From: Echinococcus granulosus
Lineage: Eukaryota > Platyhelminthes > Cestoda > Cyclophyllidea > Taeniidae
Assembly (NCBI RefSeq): GCF_000524195.1
Contig: NW_020170381.1
Coordinates: forward strand, 637,650-701,649
DNA length: 64,000 nt
Direction of reading: 5' to 3'
The position numbers and the translations under genes were made by a program. The notes under the pieces are model-generated. The model made no database searches. It saw nothing but the letters and a program-made list of their open reading frames with translations, and had not been told where the DNA came from. Below are positions 27,601 to 40,062 of this stretch, piece after piece. How positions within the stretch are numbered: position 1 is the first letter of the stretch; every line of letters begins with the position of its first letter.

Positions 27601-30007
27601 ATATTTTCTGTCAGAGACGACCATCTCATGAGGCCAAATCACCCAATCGGATCACGCTTAAGTCAGGTCAGCATGCTATTGGCCAAGTCCTGCACACCCG
27701 TCTGCCAGGGGATGCTGTTATTTGCAACTGAAATCACAAAGCCCTTTCACACTTTGCTTTCAGCTCTTCACGCAGTCCGTCGTCGTAGTGTGTACAACTG
27801 CGTACATTTTGGTTGTCTGAATCCACTTTTAATTAATTTCTCCTTCTTTGCGAACAATCGGATCGTTCACGGCATTGCCCATTAAAATGTTTTGCTATTG
27901 ATATGGATCTCTTGACAAGGTGCAGATAAAATAAGCATATGAGAATTTGTGCCATTTTTTAAGCCTGATATTCCTTATATTTTAATTGTTAATAAAGCAG
28001 CAAATACATTTTCATTGCTTGCAACTGTGGCCTGAGCTTCTAGTAAATTCGCAGGAGAAGAATTGTGCCGATGACGACAGACATTTGACAAAATAAGCGT
28101 TTCTTAGTTGCAAAACACCACATTATTGTGTATTTGTAATAAATTAAGAGTGCAATCTTTGTGTACAAGTCATTGAATGGCTTCATCTATGCATTTTATG
28201 TACTTCAAGTTTAGTGGCAAGTGCATGTACAGTCTTCATGCGCCGATTGATGACTTACCTCGTGCAGGGATGAAGCGTACTGGCTCATTGTGTTGTTTGC
28301 AGCCCAATGAGCAGAACATTAGAACACACAACACAGTGAATTCTCGAAAGAATTGAGTAATTTCTTACTGTAGGCAACAAGTGAAGTTCAAAAAGGCTAC
28401 CTGGACAATACCATATTGCAAATTGGATATTCTAGTTGAAGCATGCAATCTCTTTTATTGTCAGCTTAGGTCTCACATTCTAAAGTTACGGAGCAATTTT
28501 AGATTTTGAATTTCGAATAAATGTAAGTTTTACTAATAAAGGAGGTACGAAAACATCCCATAGACCAAGTCTTAACTAATTTCATCTTTGATGGCACTTT
28601 TGAACTTGGAATGAGAAGCTTGTTTGGGCAGAGCATAGTCCCCTCCACTGAAATTTCATCCAGCGTCACTGCGATCACTAATCCTTTTCGCGGACCGAGG
28701 AAACTGTCTCATGTGTTTAACCCCCGAAAAATGTCCTGAAACGTGAGTTTTTGGACATTGCTTACACCTGACAGAACGACGTGTTTCCCAATACAAATGC
28801 ATCCATTTATTGCCTCAAACGTCACACAATTTTCTTAAACATAGCAGCTCATTTGTAAGGGCATAGTAAATGCACAACCGTTAGTCGTGATTTTTTTTAA
28901 TATCAGTAGAGTTTGATTTTTGTGCATCATTAAAAGTAGTTTTACATATTATTTCTTCTTGTTCTGTATTTATGAGGAGTTTAAGCGTCAAGTTACCTTA
29001 AATCAAGTGATTTTCTAGTTCGGTACTTAGGTTTTTGGAGCAATTTGAGAGTTTGCCAAAGAAATGGCGTAAAATTTGATGTCACTTATGAGACCCTTGG
29101 ACTGAGATGTAAATAGCGATTGAAATCCATTTCTTCTTCCATTCAATTCTTGAGGCCACCAGCACACCCGAACTCGCTCTTTCCCTCTCCCGCGTTGGTT
29201 AATTATCTCGCAAAGCGAACATATTTTAAAAACCAAGACCTTGTCTTTTGCCCAACAGAGTTGGTCCAAATGTCCCTTTCCTCCTTTCCACCCCACCTCT
29301 AAACACGCACCCAAATCCTGCTGATGGGGGAGGGAATTTGTTCTTTTATTTTGATGCCTTTCAGACCCTATTTAATTAATGAACTTTCACCGATTGAAAC
29401 GACTGCATTCACGTGCATCACAAAAATTCGACGGTTGCTGCCTCTCTCCTGCCCTTCCACAGACTTAAAGTATGCTTATATCGACTGACCAAAAATTCAA
29501 AACGCCACAGTTTCCTAGCCGCTACACTTTCAGCAGCTACTCAATTCGCCTCGGCAATTCTCGGTTACTTGCTGAGATGCGCTTCTTGAAGGTTCGCATC
29601 GTGTAACGTGAAAGCCAACTTTGAGTGAATAAGGGATTTTTCATGCTGGAAAATAGTCAGCATATTTTAATTAGGACACAAGTGCATCAGTACATGGCTG
29701 CTCATAATTTTATCTCTTCCTGATGCGCTAATAGTTGTATTTGTACATTCAAAGAACAGTTGTGCTTCAATAATTCCGGTATTATAAAGTGTCTAGAGCT
29801 TTAGAGTTACATTTTTCACTAGATTCTTCAAATAGACTAGACTAGTCAGAAAACACGTACTACTGTGCAAGTGGGACAATGAGGTTTACTAGAGTGATTA
29901 GTGAATTCTGCTTAGGAAAGGAATGGCTATTAATGTGCATAGTGTGAGGCATTCGGGGAGCCATTCGTTCTGCTTCATAGTTGATAGGGGCACTAAGCAA
30001 TTGACGC

Positions 30008-30107
30008 NNNNNNNNNNNNNNNNNNNNNNNNNNNNNNNNNNNNNNNNNNNNNNNNNNNNNNNNNNNNNNNNNNNNNNNNNNNNNNNNNNNNNNNNNNNNN
30101 NNNNNNN
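30008..30107. other. assembly gap of 100 N
   Basis: Exactly 100 unknown bases, the usual length for a scaffold gap of unknown true size. Distances across it are not reliable. Open frames spanning it on either strand are artefacts. Confidence 0.99.
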
Positions 30108-31916
30108 TTGTAAAATACGGTCAAAGTGCATACTTTTTATGAATTTAGGTAGAATGATTCAATTAAATTACAATTTTTACACTTGCTTAAAATTTTTTAC
30201 TAATTTGCTCGCCTTTTTTAAATTCTGGGAAGTCCATTTATGACCATCGGCCACAAACCGCTTAATCCCACCAGCCCAGATGGCTCTTAAAAAACCTGAC
30301 TCCTATAGTGTCTCGGTAAATGTAACAGTAGAGTTTGTTTAAAGGCGAGTAGTTGTGAAATGCAACTTTCAATTAAAACCGAGTTTTTTAGATAAATTCT
30401 GGACATTTGCCTTTTTATTTGAGGAGATTTTCTCCCATGTTTAATTCACTTTTTTGGATTAACTGAACTCGCTACACTTGTTTACTCGTCAGCGATTGTA
30501 GCATTTTAGGGTGATTGAATGGTAAAAGAACTTCACAGGCGTCTGAGAGTATAGTTTTAAGCAAGCAATTCTTTGTGGTGTTATGACATTTTTATTTATT
30601 TAATTATTTATCAACTACGGCCATCTTGTCAGAATATTATTTTTGCACAGCATGCAACCAGTCTGGTTTTTCTAGACTGAAAATGGAGGCTCAATGAAAC
30701 AACATCGGATCTTCTGTCAGAATCTTTGGATTTGGTATCCCAATTTAGGGGTTTTGTTTTACAATGAAACGCAACGGTAGAGTCAATATATGTAGTGGTA
30801 AAATCGTAGTTAAATTAACTCGGTCAGCTGCATTTGTAAAATGCGTTTATTCTCTTGGTGACCTACGAAAGATTCCGTTAATGAGTTGGCATTATTATGT
30901 TGTTGAAAAAAAGTACTGCGAAAGCTCTTATGATTTGTATGTATTAGGCAATGTTACCTGAATCTGTATAATTACTTCCATGGGCCAGGCATCATGTGAG
31001 CGTGATCATCTTCAGCTATTTCCATGGAGACAAGTGAACGTGTGTGACTTCCATGAATGGCACTATTACTTTTGTCATTCAATAAAGGGGAAATCTGTCA
31101 CAGATGTAATACCCATTTTCTCATTCCAAAGAGTTTCTCGTCTACTAACAAACAAATAGTAGGGTACTCTCAGGTCCCTGTATTGTTCATTCACCAAATA
31201 AATGCCACGCCAAGCAAATTCCTTTTTGACTAAAAATATGCTTTAAGATGCATGCATGTCATTTTAAATCACTAGTGCGGACATTTTGGCAGGAACACAA
31301 ATTGATTGTGAATTAAAATTGAGTTTAACAGCATTTTTACTAATCCTTTCATTTAGAAGAGTCCTAGTTTTACGTGAGACCATGACAAAATTAGTTTACT
31401 TCACATAAGTTCTGAAAACTTAGCTAGGAGAGGCATTGTAGTAGTTCCCTTTGAGGCTGAAAGGAGGGTTTTGTATTTTTGAAGCTACTCGTAGGTACAT
31501 GAAAATTCACAATTTAGTTAAATAGGCATACTTTACGCGGGAGATGTAAACAGCATTTGGCGCAGACTTGTTAGGCTCCACTTTTCTCGAATGCAAAGAT
31601 ACTTGCCAGCTGAATTTCAACATTTTCTAGTCAGAAGATAAGACCCGTATGTTCGTAAAGAGAAATTAGGTCCGTTTCAACCTACCTCTACAAAATGTTT
31701 AACAACATTCTGCATTACCAGTATGCCAATATGGAATTTGAAAATGGCTTTTAACCTCATGGTCTTGGTCAACTGCACGTCGCTTCTGCCACAAGTGCCA
31801 GTCAAAGCGGAATTTGGTAGTCCTAATATCGACCAGTGAGCCGTGAGTGACCCTGTTTGTTCCCACATTCGGTCACGGAAACATTGTTTTGCAACTGAAT
31901 TGACCTGAGACAACCA

Positions 31917-32110
31917 TTGCCAGTCCCCACACAGCTGACTCAGCTGGGTGGGGACTCAGGGGAGCGTGCGCGTAGACGTGATTGCGGTCAACCAGTCGCG
32001 ACATGCGGATCTGCGCCACACTCACCGTCAGGTATCGAGACCTCGCGTACGCGTTACCTCCGGCTCACTGGAGGAGCGGTGAGGGCATGCAACAAGCCTC
32101 GCGTTCTTCT
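31917..32110. other. GC-rich patch of unknown nature
   Basis: A compact GC-rich island in AT-rich surroundings, including GGGAGCGTGCGCGTAGACGT and CTCGCGTACGCGTTACCTCC, rich in CpG. A plus-strand frame crosses it but shows no domain. It may be a fragment of a mobile element or a regulatory island; I found no second copy in the window. Confidence 0.3.
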
Positions 32111-32916
32111 TCGGCTTAAATGCAGTCATATTCCAATTTACATGCCCGGATTTGAGTATTCGTTCGTTCGTTCTTCCGATCAAAAACATTAATCTCATGT
32201 ACACCAGGAGACATTTTCCATCACAAGTTCACAGCTAGTTCACTTTTGTGTTGTCTGTGCTTAGTGTTTCCAAAAGAAGGCATTTTCACACATTCAGGAT
32301 AGTCAGATTAAGGTGTTCGAGTAGCTGGGAAAAACATACACCACCGATTCGCTCATCAAATCTAGCAGGTGGAATGCTGCCTTACTTCCACTATAAGATA
32401 AAAAAATCCGGATAAACATATTGCTAAAAATATTCCTGATGTCACAGCTTGCATAAAGATAGCACACCATCTTCAGGTCCCTTTCCTGCTGGCAGCATAT
32501 TTATCTAAGTGCTTAAATTCGCATCGTCACTAGGTTTTGTTCTGATTGACATAAACCCCTACCACATGGGTGAAAAATAAGCGTAGTATAAAAAATAATA
32601 TAGGGTGAGGAAAAGTAGGGATACGAAAATTCCTCATAAATCCCTAGTTTGTTGAAGGTATTGCGCCACATTGCAGCATTGTGGCTTTCAAATCGCCTTG
32701 CCGTTGACAAGCATTGAAATGAACTTACGTGAACGAGAATGGATGTCTTACTCTTTCTCTTTATTTAAGATTAAGACCTTGCCCAGATACAAACTAGTTT
32801 GTTACCAGTGCACATTGGTGCTTTAAAGTAGACTCGTCAAGCCTTGCAACAGAATCCCACCAATAGTCACGCCAGTGTTGGGGGGTGGAGTGACTTTGCT
32901 GGGGTTGGTAAGCCAC

Positions 32917-33113
32917 TATAATAAGTTGGTTGTTTGCTTAACTCTCGCTTTTGATAAAGGTACCACTTTGGGTCTCCGCCGATGTGCCTTCGTTGCGTGG
33001 GCTGGTCTTTGGCCTGTGCCAGTAGCCCCGAGCCCTACTGCATGTCAAATGTGCATATTCTGCCCGAGTAATGTCTTCCTACGTCTTCAGGGAAATCATG
33101 GGGCGCTATACCA
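32917..33113 (+). repeat. diverged copy of ~200 bp LTR-like dispersed repeat (copy C)
   Basis: This stretch shares an ordered series of blocks with the copies at 42189-42383 and 45258-45456: a TATAATAAG start, GTGGGCTGG, GTGCATATTCTGCCCGAGTA, and a CTTCAGGGA..GGGCGCTATACCA end. It is clearly more diverged than those two. It overlaps an open frame at 32875-33123, which is therefore not taken as a gene. Confidence 0.65.
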
Positions 33114-34535
33114 CTACGTCTAAAATCAGTCAACACAGTATTAAACAATAAGTAGTTCTATGCAGAATCAGTTAGTGCAAAAAGTAGAGAAATATGTGAC
33201 AACCAATCGTCACACTTTCAAAGACAATCACCTTCCGTATCTGAGCTCCTAAGTCCTTTCAGGACCAAAATGTTTGCAACCTGAGCGCTCCGCGTGTTTA
33301 ATTAGATTGCCCAGCCCGACGCCTACGAAAATGCGTTGCAATGAGAAGGCCAAGTATTTCATTTAAAATCCCATAAAACCGTCGTTTGTTTATGCCAACG
33401 TCCCCGCGCGTGATATACAGGAACGCATTCGCAGCTTCAAAACGCCACATTACACACATGCCGAAGAGCTCCTATATCGACGTAGCATCGCAACAAGTGG
33501 GTTAAGCATAACATTTACTTACCCCCTCCACGACCATTCAGATGGCACAACTAGGTGGCCCAAAATTTATCGAACACGAACTATTCGGTGCAAATGGACC
33601 ACGCTTATGTTTATTGCGTAAGCAGGTTGAATTGATGTAGGGTTAAATGAAACGTACGTTTCAGAACAAAAGGTCACTTTCTCATTCATTAGACAATTCT
33701 AGTCCCTGCTGACGTGCAACCCATGCCCTTGTCAACATTTGCTCAAGTGTCAGAGAGCAGACCCTCGTTAACCAATTTATCGGAAACCGTGAATTTCCAC
33801 CTAACTTGGGCTTATTATTCTAAGATTAATGATTGGAAAACTCCACCCTCTGAACCTTCCAACGTTCTAAGCCCCGACCACAAGCACACCATGCATCAAT
33901 ATGAAGGCATAGCATTTCTATAGTGCAGATCGGAGGGACATAATGTTGACAGTTGAGGATTAAATCGAATAAGATAATCGATGTGAATTTGAGTGGACAC
34001 ACCTACAACACCGCGCCAACAAACGGCTGCACAAGCTGGCATACGCAGCGACCGCCTTAGTCGACACCAAAAATCTGCAATTCCAGTAGCCCTACCCAAA
34101 GGCTACGAAGCCACTCAAAGATCAAGTGCAGGAGTGGAACCCGGCGAATGAATCTCGACTTGCGCAAACCCATGCACAGCGGCCCCTCCACCGTCAGCAG
34201 ACATCCGAGCTAGACTTTATCTCGCGGAACTCCATAGCACACCTTCGAGAACAGATCAAAGGATAAGTCCAAGCGAGCCCTCCACCTCACTCTTATAAGG
34301 GAAACCACAGTACCGACTAGGGCCTGAAAGGCTGAGTGACCCCAAGAGGGTGCCACGCCAGCGGAAAGATTGCCCTCAAAACGTTTCTTCACTAACCTCA
34401 AGTTGAAGGATACCTGGATGCAGAGACCCATTAAACGACAGTATGTATCTTACAAAATGAGACGATACAAAAGTGGGAAATGCATCACCGTTTATAAATA
34501 GGGCATATACAACTGCGAATGACAGACCAATTTAT

Positions 34536-35472
34536 TTAACGCTGCTGTCCCCAAGAATTTGGACCTCCGTATGGTGCTGGTCTAGAATACTGAGGACCTC
34601 CGCGCATGGGACCGCCGCCATAGGGCTGCTGGCTATAAGATCCAAATGAATCAGCAGACTGGTAGTCCCAAGATTGTTGGTAGTTATCATATCCATAGCC
34701 ATTGCCTGCGAAAGATCGGAGATTAATCTAGCAGACTAGCTTACCATATTGATCATTACCGTAACCATAACTAGAGCCATACCCACCCTGGTTATAGACA
34801 TGATTCCAACCCTGTTGACGGTAATCAGGAGGGCCTATGATTTAAGCAAGCTTAGATTATATGCATACCCTGATTCCAAAAGTTTGGTCCTTGACGTGGC
34901 GGGCGCGATCTAAGCCTGCCCATCTCCTCCTTACTGAGGGCTTTGCGTACATCGATTTTATGATCTTTAATGGTATGCGGACGGCCAAGAATAACCTTAT
35001 CGACTGCATCAGTATCGTCAAATGTAACAAAACCAAAGCCACGAGACTCATTAGTATCTTTTGCCACAACAACGGAAGCCTCGACAATCGTGCCAAAGGT
35101 AGAGAAATACTCATTTAAATCTTCGCTGGTAATATCCTTCTTAAGAGCCCCAACAAAAATCTTCTTCACCGCAGCATGTACTTCCGGGCTACTTTCCTCA
35201 CGTGGCATCGCCCGTTTAGTGTCAATTTCCTTCCCATCGAGGGTGTGTGGACGTGCGTTCTGGGCAGCATCAACGGCGGACGCATCCTTGAAAGTAATGA
35301 AACCGAAACCCCTAGGTTTCCCAGTGTGCGAGTCCTTCATTACAACAACGTCGACGATTTCACCATATTTGGAGAAGTATTCCCTTAAAGACTTTTCCTC
35401 AGTCTTGTGATTAATACCACCAACAAATAACTTCTTGCCCTGATCCTCCTTCGCATCCCCCTGCGGCTTCAT
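34536..35472 (-). CDS. hnRNP A/B-like protein with two RRMs, paralogue 1
   Basis: This RNA-binding protein family packages pre-mRNA and controls splicing and export. Exons: 35472-34869, 34834-34745 and 34705-34536, with introns of 34 and 39 nt; all phases fit. The product is 287 aa. RRM1 (about residues 13-90) has RNP2 KLFVGGI and RNP1 RGFGFITF. RRM2 (about 104-180) has KIFVGAL and RGFGFVTF. The linker RAMPREESSPE is typical of hnRNP A1/A2B1-like proteins. The tail is rich in Gly, Tyr, Gln and Ser. It contains PYGGGPMRGGPQ followed by RPAPYGG, similar to the M9 PY-type nuclear import signal of hnRNP A1. The stop codon overlaps an AATAAA at 34536-34531. It lies head to tail, about 1.1 kb downstream of its paralogue. 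The exact orthologue among A/B members cannot be settled. Confidence 0.93.
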
Positions 35473-36571
35473 TCTCTCACGACAAATAGGAATCTCGGTG
35501 TGTCTATATACACGAAGCTTAGTAATGACAGCATCAGCATCATCAAACAGTTAATCATTAATAGGCTAGTATGACGTTTTAAGTCCCGAATCAACCCCTG
35601 TTGTCAGGCAGCAAACTGCTGAATCAAAAAATCTTCCTTTGAAAAAATTTAATTTTAGTAATATGCAAGATTACCCCAGTGATTTAAGAAGCCTGTGTCC
35701 CGACGACCACAAAGAATCAGATCTCACTAAGCCTTATACTTAAAACATTAAGGAAAGATCCACTGAGAGCAACGTACCCGCAACCCCCCGCATTCATGCT
35801 GGAGCCACGCGCTTACTCCAAGACAGCTGACAAACCCAAGCCATCCCCCGAAAACCGTCTCCAAGACCCCGCCACATCAGACCGCCCCACCAACTCAACA
35901 GCTAGCCGCCACAGCAACCACGACGAACACCACACCCCACGACCCAAACAGGTGAGGACATCGGGAACCCACCCCGAACCGAGAAAGGTCAAGCCCGCCC
36001 AAGGGAGAAGTGACACTTGCCACTGTCAATAGCTTTATTAACAAAAAAAGACAAGGGAACAAAAACTGCTGAACCGTGGAACCTGCATCAACCTGCCGCT
36101 TTAGCGGCGCCCTAGACCGCACCTATCGTATGCAACATGGCAGCACAGACCTAAGCTATAAACCTACGCCATCACCGACCTGCGCTCACATACTTCACTT
36201 TCAACCGTGACCAAGCATTACCTGCAAGTTTCCAGGCAGCACCAAGACTCCCTGCTGGCATCACCGGGACCCCGACGCCCCAATATCTCAAACCTGTACA
36301 ACCGAAACAACCATTCAATAAGAGAATTCAAGTTCAATTATAATTTAACAACACTGATGAGTAAAAAACACCGTCGACATTATGCCAGAGAAGGATTAGC
36401 CTAGGCGAACAGGCTAAGCATTACGTATAGAGGGAGCATATCAGCGAACAAGCGCCACATGCCGACTATAGCAATGATTTCGAAGTTAATATACAAGACA
36501 GCTGATGGTGAATAATAAAGTTAAGGAAATGCACTGAGACAGCTCCCTGCATTCCTACATTTAATTCAAAA
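35473..36571. other. spacer between tandem hnRNP genes
   Basis: About 1.1 kb between the stop of the upstream hnRNP gene and the start of the downstream one. It must hold the 3' UTR of one and the promoter and 5' UTR of the other. A C-rich open frame at 35796-36032 on the plus strand has no recognisable domain and is not called. Confidence 0.5.
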
Positions 36572-37518
36572 TTATTGGCGCTGCTGCCAGCTATTTTGAC
36601 CATAGGGTGCAGATCTAGGATAAGGCTGCGGACCTCCACGCATAGGACCACCACCATAGGACTGCTGGTAAGAACCGAAACCACTGTCTCCATTTGAGCT
36701 AGGTCCCCAAGATGGTAGAGGATCGCCATAACCATATCCTTGAGGATAACCTACCAGTCGTTAAATGTTTACGGTTCTTACCATAACCACCTCCATTACC
36801 GTAATTTCCATAACCTTGGTAGCCATAAGCCTGATTATACCCACTATCATAACGATGACCACTCCATGAGTTATCTATGCGACAAACAGACATTAAAGCT
36901 GAAAAGCTTACCATTGCCCCAAGATTGACGAGGATCAGGACGAGGAGGACGAGCGCGAATGCGATTCATCTCGTCTTTGCTCAATGCTTTGCGAACGTCA
37001 ATCTTATTTTCATTGATGCTGTGCGGCTTGGAGAGAATAACTTTATCTACTGCGTCTGTGTCATCAAAAGTGACAAAAGCGAATCCACGAGACTCATTTC
37101 TGTCTTTCGACATGACCACAGAAGCATCCACCACTGTTCCAAATTGCGAAAAATACTGCGACAGGTCCTCGTTCGTCACATCTTTTTTTAACGCCCCAAC
37201 AAAAATCTTCTTTACGGCAGCGTGAACCTCAGGACTCGTTTCTTCGCGGGGCATGGCTCGCTTTGAATCAATAGTCTTCCCATCAATGGTATGTGGGCGA
37301 GCAGCTTGTGCTGCATCCACTGAAGAGGATTCAGCAAATGTAACAAACCCAAAACCGCGAGATTTGCCAGTTCTTTGATCTTTCATAACCACAACATCGG
37401 TAATTTCGCCCCATTGAGAGTAAAACTCGCGCAACTGACCTTCGGTCGTAGAATGGTGTAATCCACCGACAAACAGCTTTTTATCCTGATCAGCCTTAAT
37501 ATCACTAGCTGAACGCAT
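36572..37518 (-). CDS. hnRNP A/B-like protein with two RRMs, paralogue 2
   Basis: Exons: 37518-36912, 36874-36782 and 36750-36572, with introns of 37 and 31 nt and matching phases. The product is 292 aa. RRM1 has KLFVGGL and RGFGFVTF; RRM2 has KIFVGALKKD and RGFAFVTF. The inter-RRM linker RAMPREETSPEVHAAVKKIF is almost the same as in paralogue 1. The tail is Gly/Tyr/Asn-rich (YGYQGYGNYGNGGGY) and includes SYGGGPMRGGPQPYPRSAPYG, a PY-type nuclear import signal as in hnRNP A1. Both introns fall at the same places and phases as in paralogue 1, so the pair arose by tandem gene duplication. The protein is expected to be nuclear and to shuttle on mRNA. A 97-codon antisense-frame extension upstream of 37518 is not used, because the Met at 37518 opens directly into the conserved RRM. 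Confidence 0.93.
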
Positions 37519-40062
37519 TTTGAAGACCGTCTAGAATGATCAACGGAATAACGAACAACAAACCTGACGGGAGTAGAACGCAAAATGGCAGTCCAATGAA
37601 ACCCTGAGGCATCTATTAAAACAAAAGCCCATAGAACAAATAACACGCTGATCCTTTTTTGTTGATTTTTGCACATCTTTGTAGCTGCAGCTGTGCCTAA
37701 TTTTTTTTTTGCCTTGCAGCAGTTAATAAATTTCAGGTGTTTGCATGTTGAGCTAAAAGGTTCACTAAAGTTTCGACTACGTATCTAATTGTAAGAAAGA
37801 CTGGTATGCAATCTATGCTGAGTCCTAGTATTTTCAGATGACAAGTGGGTTTTTTTAAATTGGAATAAAGGAGTTTTTTCGGCCATCACTAATCTCCAAA
37901 GAGAAGATGAATGTTAAATTTCTGGTGAGAAAGACAAAACAGGATCCACTTTTTATCAGGCAATGTTCTATTTTGAGTTTCTGATAGGCACCTAAATTCA
38001 AGCTCCTGTTTATTCTGGTCAGAGCATTTCATTTTTTTGCCATTTTTTGCCCTTTTATATTACTAACCTAGTCCCCCCAACATTTGTAGTCTGAATTAAG
38101 GTATTCTTTGAGTAATGCTGCTTCCAAAAAAATGGTGTAGCTGTAAATTTCTCTTAATTGTAATTGAGCATACCCGCCTCTGAAAAATGCTTCTGCCAGT
38201 GCAGAATTATTTCCGGTAGTTTTACTTAGAGGATAAAATTTTCAAGGTGTTTGATATCAATGCACATGTGACTCTCCGAGGCTTTTTCATAGTCGGGTAA
38301 AGATTTATTGTTAACGCAAAGTAAGACTGGGAGGCTATAGGATCAGATGGAGGATCATGCTCCTGAGCGGAGTCCGTGTGTATACGTACACGCCTAAATG
38401 TAATGCAAAGCTTTTCTCGGATCAGGTGGTTAACGACTACAGGATAAGTAAGGCACATTAAAATTAAGTCAATGCAAATCCTCATATTGAGCAAGATGAG
38501 GGCTATCACCGGTTTTAAAATCAAAAATAACCTTTCGTTACCTATTTAGGTACTACTAGCAGCAAGCAATTGGAGTGATGTACGATCCTCTTGTCCACTT
38601 GTCATTTTCCCCACCTAGCATTCAGTACAGACGTCACGTACAACCGACGGTCATTGCATAGATTCAGATAGCATCTTGAAAAGTGAAGACAAAAATAACT
38701 GTCATTGGCAATCGTGGTCATCCCTGATAGTGCCAGAAACATACGAATAATTGCTCAATTGAACCAATATATTACCTTAGATATAGGCAGAATACATTGA
38801 ATAGCAAATTACTAGAACCGCATCCACGATCAAGCAAAGGTCCCACCTTCGCCGATAATTTAAGAGGATGAGAGCGTTATTGGTATCATAACTTTTGACA
38901 ACGCAATTGCTGATCCGTTGGAGGTGCATGCTGGGCCAATTCATCTGTTCCTCAAGTAACTCTCTTCAGCGAAATAAGCATAATTAACCGTACCATGCAA
39001 TTCCCTTTAAAAGGTGACAAATTACTCAATAAATCTTGTTGGAAACGGTAAAACATACCACAACATGCTATTTTTAAAAAAGATACTGTTCGCAACTGCC
39101 CCTCATTTTGGCGAATGAAAAGCACCAATTGTTCTAAGTTAGGAATAAAGACTGATACCCACGGAGAGTGGCCTAAGGAATGGATTGAGACACAGAATTT
39201 TGAATAAAGTTTCTGCACAATAAAGGATTTAAAAGGAAGGCAAAGAGACAGTCCCAACGAAGTGTACGTAAACTCTTTTTGACTATTTTTAGGCCAGGCA
39301 AGTGCTGCATAGGGCGCTGCCGTTTGGTCATCCACGATCACTCACAAACTGAAAGTGCAATGGCCCACGTACTGTATATCATAAGTAGGTTTTTTATTTT
39401 AGGGCGGAGATTTGAGTTATTAGTTGCAGGTTTACGAATCCCAGACCACAAATGAAAACATTTCGATAGCAGAACCAGGGATTTTGTCTGACTAGAGGAA
39501 TGCCGTAGGTTTGTTGAAGGCAAAAAGGGAATCGATGGCAAGCTGGCGCTGAAAAATTTGTTGCTCGAATCTACCCCTACCTCATGAAAGGGGGGTGGAG
39601 ATCTTGAAAAAGTCAGCCGACCCGAAGACGAAGGGGAATCGCACCACGCAGCCAATGTAGAACACGTTGTCACAGCTTACATCGAATGGTAAAAATGGAT
39701 CCTAAAAAAACTGTATTTCCCGAAGTTGCTCGACATTATTTAACTGTTCCTCAATATTGTAAATTTTTTGCGCTTTTCACCAACTAGGCGTAGTAAAATA
39801 GCTGACAATATGGCCATATATTGGTCTTAAGTGTTACTGTATACACAACTTCAGCATCCGTAGAATGGGTGAAACCAATGAAAGCGGGGGTTTTAAGTTT
39901 CAACGGGTTTACAGGGAATACCATAGTTACCCGGCGGATATTACGTGACGTTTCAAAAACAGCTTGATATACACAAGAAAAGTCGGATACACATCGAAAG
40001 TTTATTTCAGTAAATGAAAAAAATAAAGCACTTATAAAAAAATGTTTACATAAATCCAACTC
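37519..40062. other. intergenic, no recognised gene
   Basis: About 2.5 kb upstream of the hnRNP pair. Short frames only. The frames at 38952-39341 and 39338-39673 on the minus strand show no motif or supporting splice sites. The promoter of hnRNP paralogue 2 is expected at the left end. Confidence 0.45.

Larger units (their letters stand above)
24667..34530. other. long stretch without recognised genes
   Basis: Almost 10 kb of AT-rich DNA between the 5' side of the ephrin gene and the 3' side of the hnRNP pair. It holds the assembly gap at 30008-30107 and an old dispersed repeat copy at 32917-33113. A GC-richer patch lies at 31917-32110, and a second at about 34000-34430. Open frames such as 26964-27368 and 27577-27885 show no domain, no conserved motif and no convincing splice chain, so I do not call them genes. 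The ephrin promoter and any distal 5' exon should lie at its left end. Confidence 0.5.

Noticed and set aside
29898..30243. Frames running through the N block on both strands
   Set aside because: They are open only because the 100 unknown bases contain no stop codons.
13672..34530. Search for tRNA, rRNA, spliced-leader genes or CRISPR-like arrays
   Set aside because: No convincing cloverleaf, rRNA block, known tapeworm spliced-leader sequence or regular spaced repeat was seen by eye; a covariance-model scan would be needed to exclude small RNAs.
34970..35410. 146-codon plus-strand frame
   Set aside because: Antisense of the hnRNP RRM exon.
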